From CAYZSU01 sp964480565 (lineage in GTDB: Bacteria > UBA10199 > 2-02-FULL-44-16 > JAAZCA01): 53,704 nt of DNA. Below the pieces are notes generated by a model. It saw only the letters and a list, made by a program, of their open reading frames with translations. It did not search any database and was not told the origin of the DNA. The DNA lies in assembly GCA_964480565.1 (NCBI GenBank), contig CAYZSU010000004.1, forward strand, positions 1 to 53,704, read 5' to 3'. The translations under genes were made by a program, and so were the position numbers. Numbering within the stretch: position 1 is the stretch's first letter; each line of letters begins with the position of its first letter. Positions 47,701 through 53,704 of the stretch are shown here, piece by piece.

Positions 47701-48174
47701 GATCACCAAGGTATTCATGTATACACAGGGAGATCTTATAGCAGTGCAATGGGTAGTTATATGTCGCCTACAGATACAGATTCTATAGACGGTAGTCCTG
47801 CGATTGAATCGGCCATGGTATTTCACGCGACTGCGCGAATGGCGCTGGATATGAGTTTTGTGGCCATTACAACTCTTCATCTATCAGATGCGGATAAAAA
47901 AGAGGAAATAAATATATTGATCAATGCGGCAACACATGCGCCTATAGGTGTGTGCGATCAAGCTTTGCACTATATTGTGGATATTATTTGGATGATAGAT
48001 GGTATATCCCGATCAGTGCAGAAATATGCATTGCAAGAGTTGATTCAATTGTCCGAGGACAGTGCGTATGCAAATATGATCCTGAATCAATTGTATGACG
48101 ATGCCAATCGAGTTGAGCCATCCGATGATTGGAGTGAGCAAATTATCAATATGATCGATGGTGAGTCCATATAA
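44776..48174 (+). CDS. Giant unknown, largely helical protein (1132 residues)
   Basis: I do not recognise this protein. It starts at ATG 44776, 9 bases after GAGGTG. There is no signal peptide or membrane helix. Most of the sequence is predicted alpha-helical. Segments such as LELLALGIERGHPQALTEL (about 270-290) and LLALAKLGNTHAMDVIVSRF (about 750) recall the A-x-G-x-xxA rhythm of Sel1/HEAT-like repeats, but the repeat is not regular. Residues about 930-1020 are polar and low in hydrophobics (disordered linker), followed by a final helical block (about 1025-1130). Codon use is like the neighbours. It may be a scaffold or an exported effector; both are guesses. It is flanked on both sides by MITE copies. 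Confidence 0.75.
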   Translation: MVDIQEKTRVYRVDAEGAYNTINDSLLFSQGSKSAKADAFTATGIAEKMKELGLISNISKTAIKLNTIFRNAAPHIFCKPAALGTETCNMPLHKVGTIEFQIYLDSVQNHFLNNDDIWHVPTLAKAEALRYIATKTPDYALWKKQSQLLKKIDWHPFTQSDVQQIWINLGAIPNTDVHPFWDILCASNGLRQINKQIFQKVAITALTHHYKQIPLSYMHSLLLSQFIEKKSSLEKWLFTDTNVDESSKALDHFFTQCKNQGKYKIYLELLALGIERGHPQALTELSRIVFNPSNDYLMLLHKNGHSLGRIFTQLLYSHKTGDIHPSFMENYRIIKETFKKKLPQLYRQNNVHSGIILSQLMDGHMDAFCQFENAYAECLKKSDPPKKYKPLTFVNMRMAAVETEGDQFEKQLQRIARVDPNAFQHSIAWSLDASLRQLMYLVNSTDKKTAALTVLVDLFSCNREKACLEFMAKEDIDKGEVGILSPKCNASNICDSHTSQVADYVTDFFSNGLNVGALTDYYSMQKKRTYVFDNIIDAHLKFFKSKEKNDPLANTFELIANLSKSVVGNHYIHIIKKMALSHSYQPLNPAEVLRDIIVDDLPASQHAWIYLKELAQSTHDNVVNRHPIYIDHIFDIAVQANELTVTAIEYLLKYNKIHEGELVDNLIAMDVDALASFIVPYRAQGIHVHLPDSSDANVQTKLDYISELHYLGVPADQIALMRQNVHDVQLNRSTVSAQSKNALIQLLALAKLGNTHAMDVIVSRFEKGDIEMIGPIKELLINTDTKFDKGKIVHALEVHTLSEFTHSMLNRKSFGLLKYAAKKNIPGAWDALGSNVSVHYDSENAWTTRSHQSAKLLLNLGKPMDSEEHIQSIVGLDNYLTHQIDLPDYVDDELDPAFRKLLEYEHSLELEGLTQRIAAFDLEIDRMEKRAAKDAAIEQGNDNSEPQHTIIGQDPTDSSTAFSGNDHLPNTYNEQDHQGIHVYTGRSYSSAMGSYMSPTDTDSIDGSPAIESAMVFHATARMALDMSFVAITTLHLSDADKKEEINILINAATHAPIGVCDQALHYIVDIIWMIDGISRSVQKYALQELIQLSEDSAYANMILNQLYDDANRVEPSDDWSEQIINMIDGESI

Positions 48175-48254
48175 TTCATTAATTTTTAGAATCCTCTGTT
48201 ATCACATAAAAAAAAGAGTATAAGCATAACTCCTAAGTAAGTTGTAGACAATAT

Positions 48255-48405
48255 GGGACTGTTGAAAAATAGCAATTTTGGGGGTTGTTCAAAAATGTTC
48301 AGATTCAAGGCAGACAGCAAATTCAATGAGGGCGCATACATAAGAGTATGTAACCGATTTGGATTTGCTGGACAACGCCGAAGATGGGCGTTTTTCAACA
48401 GCCCC
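48255..48405 (+). mobile_element. Short MITE (151 bp) with 5-bp target duplication
   Basis: The ends GGGACTGTTGAAAAA and TTTTTCAACAGCCCC are inverted repeats with one mismatch, bounded by direct AATAT (48250-48254 and 48406-48410). The interior is an internally deleted version of the 41309 copy: it keeps TTGTTCAAAAATGTTCAGATTC, joins directly to GACAGCAAATTCAATG, and keeps GCGCATACAT..AGTATGTAAC and GAAGATGGGCG. No protein is encoded. It is the cleanest copy and probably a recent insertion. Confidence 0.92.
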
Positions 48406-48415
48406 AATATGAGCT

Positions 48416-48574
48416 ATGTTTCGCATAGGCGAGGATGCAAGTGGTGATGCGTATTTTCGCGACTTGATTATGACCATGACGTGTACGCAGGATGAGTCGG
48501 ATCAGGAGAGTTTTGGTATTGATGCCACGGAGAATAAATTGATCGTTAAAAAATACGATGCATCCAGTTCATAA
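48416..48574 (+). CDS. Short ORF, probable C-terminal remnant of a disrupted gene
   Basis: A 52-codon frame beginning FRIGEDASGDAYFRD and ending LIVKKYDASSS, rich in Asp/Ser/Thr. It starts immediately after the MITE's right target duplication, with no ribosome site, and the frame is closed just upstream by a TGA that lies in the duplication/junction. The composition looks like a real protein end rather than random DNA. The most likely reading is the 3' remnant of a gene whose 5' part has been lost. Function unknown; it may not be expressed. Confidence 0.4.
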   Translation: MFRIGEDASGDAYFRDLIMTMTCTQDESDQESFGIDATENKLIVKKYDASSS

Positions 48575-48881
48575 TAATTTAGTTGAAATACATATGATAA
48601 GGGGCACAAGCAATTAGTTCGCATTTTTCAATACTCCCCTTATCGAACCTATATGGTTGATGCGATATCATTATAAGTATAACTGCTTGATATAAATAGG
48701 TTATTGTTGACCAATGGTTCGGTAGGTTCGGTAGTGGGAGAGGTATGGTTTGCAGTTTTTTTTAAAATCGTGATATACTATTATCGAATCATGAATGAGG
48801 TTCAGTATGGTACATTTGAAATAATTGTTTATATATTAAAGCATTATAATATACCAGTGGTTCGGAAAGGTTCGATATTTT
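48575..48881. promoter_or_regulatory. Region upstream of fic with paired GGTTCG repeats
   Basis: GGTTCG occurs as a tandem 9-bp repeat GGTTCGGTA x2 at 48716-48733, and again twice, 10 bp apart, at 48859-48864 and 48869-48874, just before the fic start; an inverted CGAACC lies at 48645-48650. The pairs are spaced by about one helical turn, as expected for operator half-sites. No other gene is convincing here; a 65-codon frame across 48704-48901 overlaps the fic start and is probably accidental. Confidence 0.45.
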
Positions 48882-49904
48882 ATGGAAATACCGTGTATTA
48901 AGAGTAAAATTAAAAATCTTCAAAAAAAATATGGTCGTCTGATTCATATTTCAAATAAAGAATGGTATTCACTATTTAAAGATGAAATACGCAATTCCAT
49001 TGCTATAGAAGGTATTTTTACTAATCGAACCGACCTTATGGATGTGCTTGAAAAAAATAAACGATCAGACAAGCAAAAAACTGCCGCCATTTTAGGATAT
49101 TTTGATTCAGCATCAGCAATTTACGAATATGCTGTAAATCAATATAAGGAAAAAGAATTTTCACTTAGGATGTCTGACATAAGACAAATCCATACAATGT
49201 TGATGAGATATGAAAAAGAGATGAGATTGTATGAGGGCGAGCTGGGTGAATTTCGCAAGAAAACAGTAGAAGTTTCATTGTCAACATTTACTCCTATTAA
49301 TGAATTTTATGTAAGACAAGTTATGGAGCTTTTTGTCAAATGGGTGTCATATCATCTAAATAAGAAAACTTATACTCCAGTTAGATTAGCTGCAGTGACT
49401 CACGTATGGTTTGAATCTATTCATCCTTTCCGTGATGGCAATGGGCGTTCAGGTAGAATACTACTATCATACATTCTTATCGGATGTGGTTTAATTAATA
49501 TCGCCATCAAAGGTGTATCAAAGGAAGACAGAAATCGTTATTATAAATCACTTGAAAAAGCAGATGATGTTTTTGAAAAAATGCATCGTGACATTGAAAA
49601 AGGGAAAAAGTTTAATATAGCTGATGTTGATAAACTTATTCACAAAAGTAATTTTGATGAATTTGTATCTATTATAGTTGAACGATTGGAAGATTCTATT
49701 TTGCATCTTAAACAAATAGATGCTGAGCATGTTGATAAAGAGGCTCAATTACCACTTTCTGATCTTGCCCATATCTACGATTATTCTCCAGATTATCTCA
49801 GAAATCTCATCAATCGTGGAAGATTAAAGGGAACTAAAAAAGGTAAAACATGGTATGTGTGTGTAAAAGATTTGGCTGAGTATATTGAGACTGTTGAGAA
49901 ATAG
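48882..49904 (+). CDS. Fic-domain protein with N-terminal inhibitory motif and C-terminal HTH
   Basis: A 340-residue protein. The catalytic motif HPFRDGNGRSGR is at 181-192, complete with the His181 base and both Arg residues, so it should be an active AMP transferase (or similar nucleotide/phosphate transferase). S39-x3-E43-G44 (SIAIEG) is the class II inhibitory motif whose Glu blocks ATP. Residues 285-340 form a helix-turn-helix/excisionase-like DNA-binding domain (LSDLAHIYDYSPDYLRNLINRGRLKGTKK), suggesting self-regulation. Its last six codons, ETVEK-stop, coincide with an 18-bp MITE end (49887-49904), so the natural C-terminus may have been replaced. It is visibly more AT rich than its neighbours, hinting at transfer. 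Confidence 0.92.
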   Translation: MEIPCIKSKIKNLQKKYGRLIHISNKEWYSLFKDEIRNSIAIEGIFTNRTDLMDVLEKNKRSDKQKTAAILGYFDSASAIYEYAVNQYKEKEFSLRMSDIRQIHTMLMRYEKEMRLYEGELGEFRKKTVEVSLSTFTPINEFYVRQVMELFVKWVSYHLNKKTYTPVRLAAVTHVWFESIHPFRDGNGRSGRILLSYILIGCGLINIAIKGVSKEDRNRYYKSLEKADDVFEKMHRDIEKGKKFNIADVDKLIHKSNFDEFVSIIVERLEDSILHLKQIDAEHVDKEAQLPLSDLAHIYDYSPDYLRNLINRGRLKGTKKGKTWYVCVKDLAEYIETVEK

Positions 49905-49932
49905 ACAATCCCCCATGATTGCTATTTCAAGG
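49887..49932. repeat. MITE-end fragment forming the 3' end of fic
   Basis: GAGACTGTTGAGAAATAG matches the left end of the 41309 MITE at 17 of 18 positions and includes the fic stop codon. The following CAATCCCCCATGATTGCTATTTC is close to the reverse complement of the same end (AAATAGCAAT..GGGGG). Two ends thus face each other with no interior. Confidence 0.6.
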
Positions 49933-50051
49933 GCGCTTGCTAAAAAAAACATTTTAATAGCAACTCCACAAAATATGCGGACCAATTACAAATTTTCTTG
50001 TTTTTGCGGTGATTAAGTATGATAATTACAGCATGATTTGCGGTGATTAAT

Positions 50052-51170
50052 ATGTGGATGCACACACACAATGACTGGCCATATTTTACTTGGGATGCTG
50101 AAACACTTGCGTCCAAATTAGCAGATATTCGCCACTTGCAAGGACGACTGCTGGGTAGAATGGATGGCCTTGGGTTTACATTAAAACAAGAAGCAAGCTT
50201 GGTCATGCTCACAAATGATGTCGTGAAATCATCAGCCATTGAAGGTGAAAATCTGAATATTGATGAAGTACGTTCATCCATTGCCCGCCGATTGGGACTG
50301 GACATTGCGGGTCTTGTACCTGCAAGCCGTAATGTTGACGGTATTGTGGAAATGATGCTGGACGCGACACAGCAATTTGCAAAACCACTAACAAAAAATC
50401 GGTTATTTGACTGGCATGCGGCTTTATTTCCAACCGAGCGTAGCGGCATGCACAAGATTATAGTTGGTGCGTGGCGCAGTTCAGATTCAGGAGCAATGCA
50501 AGTGGTTTCTGGACCAATCGGGCGTGAAAAAGTGCATTTTGAAGCACCATCTGCTGACAGGATTGACCAGGAAATGGCTGCATTTCTTGAGTGGTTTGAA
50601 AGTGAAACCACCACAAACTCAGTTTTAATGTCGGGTCTTTTGCATCTGTGGTTCGTGACAATTCACCCCTTTGAAGATGGCAATGGTCGTATTGCTCGGG
50701 CAATTGCAGACATGGCATTGGCTCGAGCAGATGGGATAGCAGAGCGATTCTACAGTTTATCCACACAAATTGAAGCAGAGCGTAAGGATTATTACAATCA
50801 ATTAGAACTGCAACAACGCGCGACACCTGATATTACAGGTTGGTTGGATTGGTTTTTGGATTGCCTTGGCCGTGCAATTAGGAATGCGGAAAAGATGCTG
50901 AGCGCTGTTCTTTTTAAGGCGCAGCTTTGGGATAAAATCAATCAGGAAGCAGTTAATGACCGTCAACGTTTGATGATCAACCGCATGCTTGAGGATAATT
51001 TTCAAGGTCATATGAATACGTCAAAATATGCCAAGATAGCTAAATGTTCAACAGATACCGCATTGCGAGATATTCAATATTTAAAGGCACGTGGTATATT
51101 GATTCAAAATGCGGGTAAAGGCCGAAGCACAAGCTATCGCCTATTGGAAACTATTTCAGACTTAAATTGA
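50052..51170 (+). CDS. Fic-family protein with DUF4172 N-terminal domain
   Basis: 372 residues. The start WMHTHNDWPYFTWD is the DUF4172 opening; S60-x3-E64-G65 (SSAIEG) is the inhibitory motif, and HPFEDGNGRIAR (205-216) is the complete catalytic motif. The C-terminal part (about 300-372) contains a winged-helix-like region (YAKIAKCSTDTALRDIQYLKARGILIQN). This is the common 'Fic family protein' architecture of many bacterial chromosomes, an AMP transferase held off by its own helix. I chose ATG 50052 over an upstream GTG at 50043, since the family begins with Trp right after Met. It differs in sequence and base composition from the preceding Fic, so it is not a recent duplicate. Confidence 0.93.
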   Translation: MWMHTHNDWPYFTWDAETLASKLADIRHLQGRLLGRMDGLGFTLKQEASLVMLTNDVVKSSAIEGENLNIDEVRSSIARRLGLDIAGLVPASRNVDGIVEMMLDATQQFAKPLTKNRLFDWHAALFPTERSGMHKIIVGAWRSSDSGAMQVVSGPIGREKVHFEAPSADRIDQEMAAFLEWFESETTTNSVLMSGLLHLWFVTIHPFEDGNGRIARAIADMALARADGIAERFYSLSTQIEAERKDYYNQLELQQRATPDITGWLDWFLDCLGRAIRNAEKMLSAVLFKAQLWDKINQEAVNDRQRLMINRMLEDNFQGHMNTSKYAKIAKCSTDTALRDIQYLKARGILIQNAGKGRSTSYRLLETISDLN

Positions 51171-51328
51171 CTTTAAATCGTTTAGATACTGTTAATTTTT
51201 TTAATCCAGGAGGGGGCCGCCATCAAATATCCCCAATAGAGGACAACTATTTCACATTCTTGCGTTGCACAGTACATTACAGTATAAACAATTTTAACAG
51301 GATAATAAACGAGTGGATGGAGGATTAA

Positions 51329-51709
51329 ATGAAGCGATTTATGATAATAGCAATGATTGTATGTAGCATTGGTGCAGTGGCCTGCGGAACAAAAGAGCCT
51401 GTTGAGCAAAAAAGCCCACTTACACCAGGCATGGCAAAGAAGCATATTTATCCTGGCAAAACTACGCAAATAGACGTGATGGAAATTTTTGGTCCACCGG
51501 ATTTAGTGAGCCATAAGCATGGTAAAGAAGTATGGACCTATGATAAAATTTCTCATGAAATGCGCGCGCGCCAAGGGTTTTTAACGATTTTGATTGCAGG
51601 TCGAACCACGCAACAGCGCACCCAAAGTACTCGTTCGATAATGCTAATCATTTATTTTGATGAAGATGAAACAGTGAAAGATTATCGCTTAAGTGCGGCA
51701 CGGTATTAA
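51329..51709 (+). CDS. BamE/SmpA-like outer-membrane lipoprotein
   Basis: A 126-residue protein with a lipoprotein signal: MKRF, a hydrophobic stretch, and the lipobox GAVAC (Cys19). The domain at about 42-75 shows the SmpA/OmlA (BamE) pattern: GKTTQIDVMEIFGPPD followed by GKEVWTYD. BamE helps the BAM complex insert beta-barrels, but small BamE-like lipoproteins have varied roles, so the exact job is open. The ribosome site GGAGG is 5 bases before the ATG. It is followed 17 bp later by a second lipoprotein, so the two are probably cotranscribed. Confidence 0.82.
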   Translation: MKRFMIIAMIVCSIGAVACGTKEPVEQKSPLTPGMAKKHIYPGKTTQIDVMEIFGPPDLVSHKHGKEVWTYDKISHEMRARQGFLTILIAGRTTQQRTQSTRSIMLIIYFDEDETVKDYRLSAARY

Positions 51710-51726
51710 TTAAATGGAGAGATACG

Positions 51727-52242
51727 ATGATTTATTTTCAAAATATAAAAGCAAGTATACTCATGTGCATGGCAATGCTTATCGCAACAACAGGTTGCAT
51801 GCTATTTGAGGAACAACCCAAAATGGGCCAAGCAGCAATTAAGAATTTTGAAACGCGAATAGTGGATGCATCATTTAATGATGTGTATGCCGCAAGTACA
51901 GAGGCATTTTTTGATTTAGGCTATACCATTGCACATTCGGATAAAGCGAGCGGTATTGTCGTGGGTGAGAAGCGACATAAAAAACGATCTGAATGGACAT
52001 GGATTGATGGTAAGTTTACCAAGCGCCCGGATAGTGAAGTTTACGAAATGTTGCAACTGACAATTTTAGTGAAAGAAGAAAGTGCATTGCAATCCAAAGT
52101 GCGAATCAAAACATCAGTCAATAAACAGCGCGAATTGAATAAACGAGCTGTGAATGAAATTTGGTTGTATATTGAACGTCAAGTATTGATGGAAGAAGCA
52201 CCTAGACAACCCACAGCAACACCAGCAGATGCAAATCTGTAA
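51727..52242 (+). CDS. Lipoprotein of unknown function
   Basis: 171 residues with a lipoprotein signal; hydrophobic ILMCMAMLIA and lipobox ATTGC (Cys24). The mature part has one alpha/beta domain (about 42-150): a helix FNDVYAASTEAFFDLGYTI, then ASGIVVGEKR, EMLQLTILVKEE and SKVRIKTSV strands, similar in outline to small BamC-like or DUF-type lipoprotein folds. The Pro/Ala-rich tail is disordered. The ribosome site GGAGAG precedes the ATG. It pairs with the BamE-like gene just upstream and may work with it in the outer membrane; that is inferred from position. Confidence 0.75.
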   Translation: MIYFQNIKASILMCMAMLIATTGCMLFEEQPKMGQAAIKNFETRIVDASFNDVYAASTEAFFDLGYTIAHSDKASGIVVGEKRHKKRSEWTWIDGKFTKRPDSEVYEMLQLTILVKEESALQSKVRIKTSVNKQRELNKRAVNEIWLYIERQVLMEEAPRQPTATPADANL

Positions 52243-52289
52243 ACGATTTAATTGTAAAATATATTTTTCCATTAAAAAAGATTAAGCAA

Positions 52290-53704
52290 ATGTTCAAATA
52301 CAGAAAAACAACTAAAGATGAATTGGCGCTTATTCTTGAAGAAGGGGAAGGGTATTTTCTTGAGTTTAAAAAGAGTGTAAATTCTGATTTAGCAAAAGAA
52401 ATGATTGCTTTTGCTAATGCCTCTGGCGGGCGAATATTTATAGGTATTGATGATAATAGGCACGTTGTGGGTATTAAATCTTCGGATAAACTAATATCAC
52501 AAATTCAAGATGTTGCGCTGTCTTGTGACCCACCAGTTACAATAGATATAGAAAAACTTATAGCGCACAGTCTTATCGTTATTCATGTAAAAGAGGGCGC
52601 TAATCGTCCACATCGATGTGGCAAAGGTTTTTTTCTACGAAATGGTGCGAATTCTCAGAAAATGAATACACAGGATATTACAGATTTTATTCAATCAGAA
52701 GGAAAAATTCGATTTGATGAGCAGCTGCGTCTTGATCTTGATTGGCGAGATGAAATTGATGATATGCGCTTAAATCACTTTTTAAAATTATCAAAAATTC
52801 GTCCCAGGGAGGATGTAGAGGGGTTACTTCTTAACTTAGGCGCGGGTGATTATCATGATAATGAATTCTATCTCAATCAGGCAGGCGTGCTTTTATTTGC
52901 AAAAGATCCAACAAAACGGCTTTTTCATGTTAGTGTAATATGTGCGCTTTATAAGGGAGTAGAAAAAATTCATATTATCGACAGGAAAGAGCTTGCAGGA
53001 AATTTGATTGAAAATATTGAGGATGCAATTGTTTTTTTGAAAAAACATCTTCAGCTTCATTGGAAAATTACATCGGAAAGTCTTCAGCATCAAGAAGTTA
53101 TGGAATTACCTGAAATATCTTTGCGAGAAGCGGTTATTAATGCCATTATCCATCGCGATTATAATGAAAAAGGTGCACAGGTAATGATTGAAGTATTTGA
53201 TGACCGAGTGGAAATTCATAATCCGGGAGGGCTTCCTAAAGGGCTTTCTCCTGAACAATTTGGCACACGAAGTATATGCCGGAATTCAATCATTGCATCA
53301 TTAATGCTTCGCTGTGAGTATATAGAAAAAATGGGGACAGGCATTAAACGCATCCGTGATAATTTAAAAAAGGCAAAATGCGATGATATAAAAGTGGATT
53401 ATCATTATATGTTTGGGCTTACTTTTTCACGACCGGGTAAGGCCAGTAATGAAGAAAAAAATAATATCACCCCACCAGTCACCCCACCAGTCACCCCACC
53501 AGTCAGATTGTTGCTGGATATATTGCATGAAAATGGTGAATTGAGTGCCGTACAAATTAGGGGAGCGCTCAATTTAACGGATAGAAATTATGTGCGGCAA
53601 GCATATATTAAACCTGCGTTGGATGAGGGACTTATCGAACGCACCATTTCGGATAAGCCCAATAGTCGCCTTCAAATGTATCGGCTACGCAAAAAAGGGC
53701 ATGT
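52290..53704 (+). CDS. Schlafen/AlbA_2-type ATP-binding protein (RecG-like annotation), 3' end outside window
   Basis: An open frame from ATG 52290 to the window end, at least 471 codons. The N-terminal AlbA_2 domain (about 10-120) shows EGEGYFLEFKKS, AFANASGGRIFIGIDD and GKGFFLRNGANSQ. Residues about 275-370 match the C-terminal ATPase-like domain of these proteins: LREAVINAIIHRDY, VEIHNPGGLP and KMGTGIKRIRD. Then comes the linker TPPVTPPVTPPV, encoded by three perfect 12-bp repeats (53469-53504), and a winged-helix domain (LLLDILHENGELSAVQIRGAL). Such proteins are often mis-annotated as RecG helicases; they are probably transcription regulators or defence-related. The gene lies after the Fic/lipoprotein cluster. 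Confidence 0.88.
   Translation, partial: MFKYRKTTKDELALILEEGEGYFLEFKKSVNSDLAKEMIAFANASGGRIFIGIDDNRHVVGIKSSDKLISQIQDVALSCDPPVTIDIEKLIAHSLIVIHVKEGANRPHRCGKGFFLRNGANSQKMNTQDITDFIQSEGKIRFDEQLRLDLDWRDEIDDMRLNHFLKLSKIRPREDVEGLLLNLGAGDYHDNEFYLNQAGVLLFAKDPTKRLFHVSVICALYKGVEKIHIIDRKELAGNLIENIEDAIVFLKKHLQLHWKITSESLQHQEVMELPEISLREAVINAIIHRDYNEKGAQVMIEVFDDRVEIHNPGGLPKGLSPEQFGTRSICRNSIIASLMLRCEYIEKMGTGIKRIRDNLKKAKCDDIKVDYHYMFGLTFSRPGKASNEEKNNITPPVTPPVTPPVRLLLDILHENGELSAVQIRGALNLTDRNYVRQAYIKPALDEGLIERTISDKPNSRLQMYRLRKKGH
53469..53504 (+). repeat. Three perfect 12-bp tandem repeats (TPPV linker)
   Basis: ACCCCACCAGTC is repeated three times head to tail in frame, encoding TPPVTPPVTPPV between two domains of the AlbA_2-type protein. 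Such repeats change copy number by slippage. Confidence 0.95.

Noticed and set aside
48704..48901. 65-codon ORF upstream of fic as a possible antitoxin
   Set aside because: No ribosome site, no recognisable antitoxin motif, and it overlaps the fic start in another frame. The Fic protein already carries its own inhibitory motif.
49940..50614. 224-codon minus-strand ORF opposite the second fic gene
   Set aside because: It lies antisense to a clear Fic gene with full motifs; its Ser/Pro/Arg-rich sequence is typical of a shadow frame.
1..53704. CRISPR arrays, rRNA or tRNA genes
   Set aside because: No regularly spaced repeats, no rRNA-like stretches and no cloverleaf-like tRNA sequence were noticed in the gaps between genes; this was by eye, without a covariance search.

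Overview
The window is a chromosomal replication-origin region from an AT-rich, diderm, apparently uncultured-type bacterium. An origin-like dnaA-dnaN intergenic region (about 35.9-36.2 kb) divides it. To the left, after a stretch of mixed orientation, almost every gene from 11.5 to 33.8 kb lies on the minus strand. To the right, most genes lie on the plus strand, as expected for bidirectional forks leaving about 36.1 kb. The left block rpmH-rnpA-yidD-yidC, rsmG-parA-parB-bactofilin followed by an ATPase operon resembles the origin region of deltaproteobacterial-type genomes. Here, however, the ATPase is a rotary V/A-type enzyme with the Chlamydia/Bacteroidetes-like gene order E-DUF2764-A-B-D-I-K, not the usual F-type operon. 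Lipoproteins, a BamE-like protein and YidC with a periplasmic domain indicate an outer membrane. I cannot place the organism more exactly from sequence alone.

Layout. 1-1.7 kb: end-truncated gene for a large protein with hydrophobic C-terminal segments, apparently frameshifted near its start. 2.2-4.5 kb: ogt and typA. 5-9 kb: poorly known proteins (a helical protein, a Cys-rich secreted protein, an LRR protein, a YcbK-like M15 peptidase). 9.0-11.3 kb: a CDP-alcohol phosphatidyltransferase fused to an alkaline-phosphatase-fold domain whose catalytic positions look lost. 11.5-18.1 kb (minus): a GlgM-like glucosyltransferase translationally coupled to a maltokinase, a mutarotase-fold protein, a homocysteine methyltransferase/MTHFR fusion, a metallo-beta-lactamase-fold hydrolase and a DUF2203 protein. 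18.3-27.8 kb: K+-dependent membrane pyrophosphatase and the V-type ATPase operon, each ending in a clear terminator. 27.9-30.2 kb: bactofilin, parB, parA, with perfect parS sites around and inside parA. 30.7-33.8 kb: rsmG, yidC, yidD, rnpA, rpmH. 34.6-41.1 kb: dnaA, oriC, dnaN, recF and a gyrB interrupted by an apparent frameshift. 41.9-48.2 kb: pepT, a NamZ-like DUF1343 protein and a giant unknown protein. 48.2-53.7 kb: accessory DNA with MITEs, two different Fic proteins, two lipoproteins and a Schlafen/AlbA_2-type ATPase-like protein running off the window.

A dispersed non-coding repeat family is scattered through the intergenic regions. Two copies (41309-41548 and 48255-48405) have matching inverted ends and perfect 5-bp target duplications, so this is a MITE. 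Other copies are decayed, and one end supplies the last codons and stop of the first fic gene. A second, unrelated repeat of about 110 bp occurs at 1996-2105 and, inverted, at 41702-41816.

Functionally, the pyrophosphatase and V-ATPase look like a paired ion-pumping system. The ATPase rotor protein carries the full set of polar residues that bind Na+ in Enterococcus hirae NtpK, which suggests Na+ bioenergetics. The origin carries a string of DnaA-trio motifs next to DnaA boxes, very like the Bacillus subtilis arrangement.
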